From Natrialba magadii ATCC 43099 (GTDB taxonomy: Archaea; Halobacteriota; Halobacteria; Halobacteriales; Natrialbaceae): a DNA stretch of 64,000 nt. Below, in pieces: positions 62,557 to 64,000 of this stretch. The notes beneath the pieces were generated by a model. The model was given only the letters and a program-made list of their open reading frames with translations, was not told where the DNA came from and did not search any database. Each line of letters begins with the position of its first letter. Positions within the stretch are counted from its first letter, which is position 1. The stretch lies in assembly GCF_000025625.1 (NCBI RefSeq), contig NC_013922.1, positions 3,534,001 to 3,598,000 of the forward strand. Direction: 5' to 3'. A program made the position numbers and the translations under genes.

Positions 62557-63735
62557 TCAGGGCTCGACGAGTTCAGACTGTCGCGCCGCTTCTTCCGCTC
62601 GCTCGAACAAGTCGTCCGGTTCGTACTCGAGTAGCGGCTCGAGTCGGGCGTTGGTTTCGGCGCGGTCGGGGGCGACGCGGTTACAGCCGGCGTTGATCGT
62701 CGACTGGGTGAACGTGTCGATCTCGCGGGCTTTGGCGACGATGTCGGCTTTGTCCCAGGTGAGCAGCGGGCGGTGGATCGGCAGTCGGGTCACGCGGCTG
62801 GTGACGCCGAGGTTCTGGAGTGTCTGGCTCGATTTCTGTCCGACCGCTTCGCCAGTGACGATGCCGTGGGCGTCGACGCGGCTTGCGAGGTGTTCCGCCG
62901 TGCGGTAGAAGAAACGGCGTAGCGAGAGCATCCGGCCCTGTTCCATCGTCTCGACGAGCAGGTCGACGGTCTCACCGCCGGGAACTGTGTAGACCTGCAT
63001 GTCGAAGTTGGGTGCGTAGCGCGAGAGCGTTCGGACGGTTTCCATCGCGCGGACCTCGTGGTCGATGCCGCCGTAGGCACCGAGATCGACGTACACCGGC
63101 ACGATTGGGCTGCCGCGTCGCATCATTTCGTAGGCTGCGACGGGGGAATCGATCCCGCCGCTGATCAGCGCGATGACCGGCTCCTGGGCACCGAGTGGAA
63201 GTCCGCCCGGTCCCGGCACTTTCTCGAGGTAGATGAACGCGAAGTCTTCCCGAACCTCGACGCCGAAGGTGAGGTCCGGGTCGTCGAGGTCGACTTCGGG
63301 CTCGAACTCGTCTTCGACGGCGTCCCAGATGGCGGTGCCGCCCTCCCGGGCGAGGTCCTCGCTCGTGTAGGGGAGGGTCTTGTCGGCGCGGCGGGCGTCG
63401 ACCGCAAAGCTGCCGCCGTCGTAGCACGCCTCGGCGGCCTCGGTGAGCGCGGCGCAGATTTCTCCCTTCGCGGTGTCGACGGTTCGGACGGCGCTTGCGG
63501 AGACGACGCCGAAGGCGTCCGCAGCGGTCGCCGTGGCGGCCTCGACGTGTTCTTCGTCGGTGTGAATCAGGGGTCGGTTCCACCGACGTTCGACCTCGCC
63601 GGGGATCGAGCGGTCCGCGAGGAGGGCAGTAAGATTCTCCGCGAGACAGTCCTCCATGTACCGCTTGACTGTGTTACTCTTGGTGTTGACGTCCCCGTGG
63701 CGGATGAGGACGGTATCGGCTCCCGGCAGGTGCAT
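62557..63735 (-). CDS. thiI: tRNA 4-thiouridine synthase ThiI
   Basis: 392 residues from ATG 63735; upstream in-frame codons (to 63801) do not match. VLIRHGDVNTKSN opens the NFLD domain, THUMP follows with GVEVREDFAFIYLEKVPGPG at its end, and the PP-loop ATP-pyrophosphatase motif is IALISGGIDSPVAAYEMM. It makes 4-thiouridine at position 8 of tRNA. No rhodanese-like domain is present, as usual in archaea, so sulfur must come from another donor; the C-terminal NAGCNR holds a cysteine. Confidence 0.94.
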   Translation of the reverse strand: MHLPGADTVLIRHGDVNTKSNTVKRYMEDCLAENLTALLADRSIPGEVERRWNRPLIHTDEEHVEAATATAADAFGVVSASAVRTVDTAKGEICAALTEAAEACYDGGSFAVDARRADKTLPYTSEDLAREGGTAIWDAVEDEFEPEVDLDDPDLTFGVEVREDFAFIYLEKVPGPGGLPLGAQEPVIALISGGIDSPVAAYEMMRRGSPIVPVYVDLGAYGGIDHEVRAMETVRTLSRYAPNFDMQVYTVPGGETVDLLVETMEQGRMLSLRRFFYRTAEHLASRVDAHGIVTGEAVGQKSSQTLQNLGVTSRVTRLPIHRPLLTWDKADIVAKAREIDTFTQSTINAGCNRVAPDRAETNARLEPLLEYEPDDLFERAEEAARQSELVEP

Positions 63736-63901
63736 GGACAGCGCTATGAAGGCGCGCCATAAGGGGGTTACGAGCGACGATCGGTGACCGGGTCGGCGCA
63801 CTCACCTCGACAGTGAGTCGGCTTTCTACCGCCGCTAACTGCTGAGCAGAAGGAGAGAAACTGCGAAACGCAACCGAAAGCGAATCGAATCGAGCGCCGA
63901 G

Positions 63902-64000
63902 TTAGAACGTCGTCAGTTCGCCGTCGATAACCTTTCGCGTAATGTCTGTGACGTTCGCGAGTTCGTCGTCGACGATCGCTTCGATCTCGTCCTGAACGTC
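63902..64000 (-). CDS. C-terminal end of unidentified protein
   Basis: Only the last 32 residues lie inside the window: DVQDEIEAIVDDELANVTDI then TRKVIDGELTTF. They form one helix and a short strand, acidic as expected. The stop is TAA at 63902-63904. Too little is present to name a family. Confidence 0.55.
   Translation of the reverse strand, partial: DVQDEIEAIVDDELANVTDITRKVIDGELTTF

Overview
The window looks like a chromosome segment of a haloarchaeon (class Halobacteria, probably a Natrialbales relative; the order is inference). The DNA is G+C rich, the predicted proteins are strongly acidic, the hexamer CTCGAG recurs throughout, many genes have a TATA-like box about 27 bases before an ATG (leaderless pattern), and the families present (PGF-type surface protein, DUF7521, DUF1616, DUF354, split Mrp antiporter, R2-like oxidase) are typical of that class. 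No rRNA, tRNA, CRISPR array or intact insertion sequence was seen.

Layout. (1) 1-17.4 kb: housekeeping and lipid catabolism: an AAC(3)-like acetyltransferase, a metallo-beta-lactamase hydrolase, then acyl-CoA synthetase, acyl-CoA dehydrogenase, thiolase, 3-hydroxyacyl-CoA dehydrogenase and MaoC hydratase, which together can run beta-oxidation; then an R2lox-type oxidase, an amino-acid permease, a second acyl-CoA dehydrogenase divergent from an IclR regulator, a universal stress protein and a MATE exporter. (2) 18-23.2 kb: a winged-helix/DUF7521 pair, a hydrolase, a membrane DUF457 protein, and a polysaccharide deacetylase translationally coupled to a PGF-type surface protein. (3) 23.3-25.65 kb: a low-G+C island, bordered by a gene lacking its 5' end, that carries a halocin-C8-like cysteine-rich peptide and a DUF6498-like membrane protein. 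This is the most novel part of the window. (4) 25.7-45.8 kb: a surface glycan locus: DUF354 and GT4 glycosyltransferases, an alpha/alpha-barrel protein, two FemAB-like acyltransferases, an ATP-grasp ligase, a Tat-exported beta-helix protein, a flippase, a Gfo/Idh dehydrogenase, a large polytopic membrane protein, DUF1616 and an alkaline-phosphatase-type enzyme. A decayed tyrosine recombinase lies at 46-47.2 kb. (5) 47.3-55.9 kb: a nine-gene, tightly overlapping Mrp/Mnh cation-proton antiporter operon. (6) 56.2-60.8 kb: acyl-CoA dehydrogenase, MaoC hydratase, family III CoA-transferase and MmgE/PrpD, probably handling branched or C5 dicarboxylic acyl-CoAs. (7) 60.8-64 kb: PyrD, a small membrane protein, ThiI and a gene running off the edge.

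A window-wide oddity is the number of short tandem repeats (3 to 25 bp) between genes and in the low-complexity acidic or histidine-rich tails and insertions of otherwise ordinary proteins.
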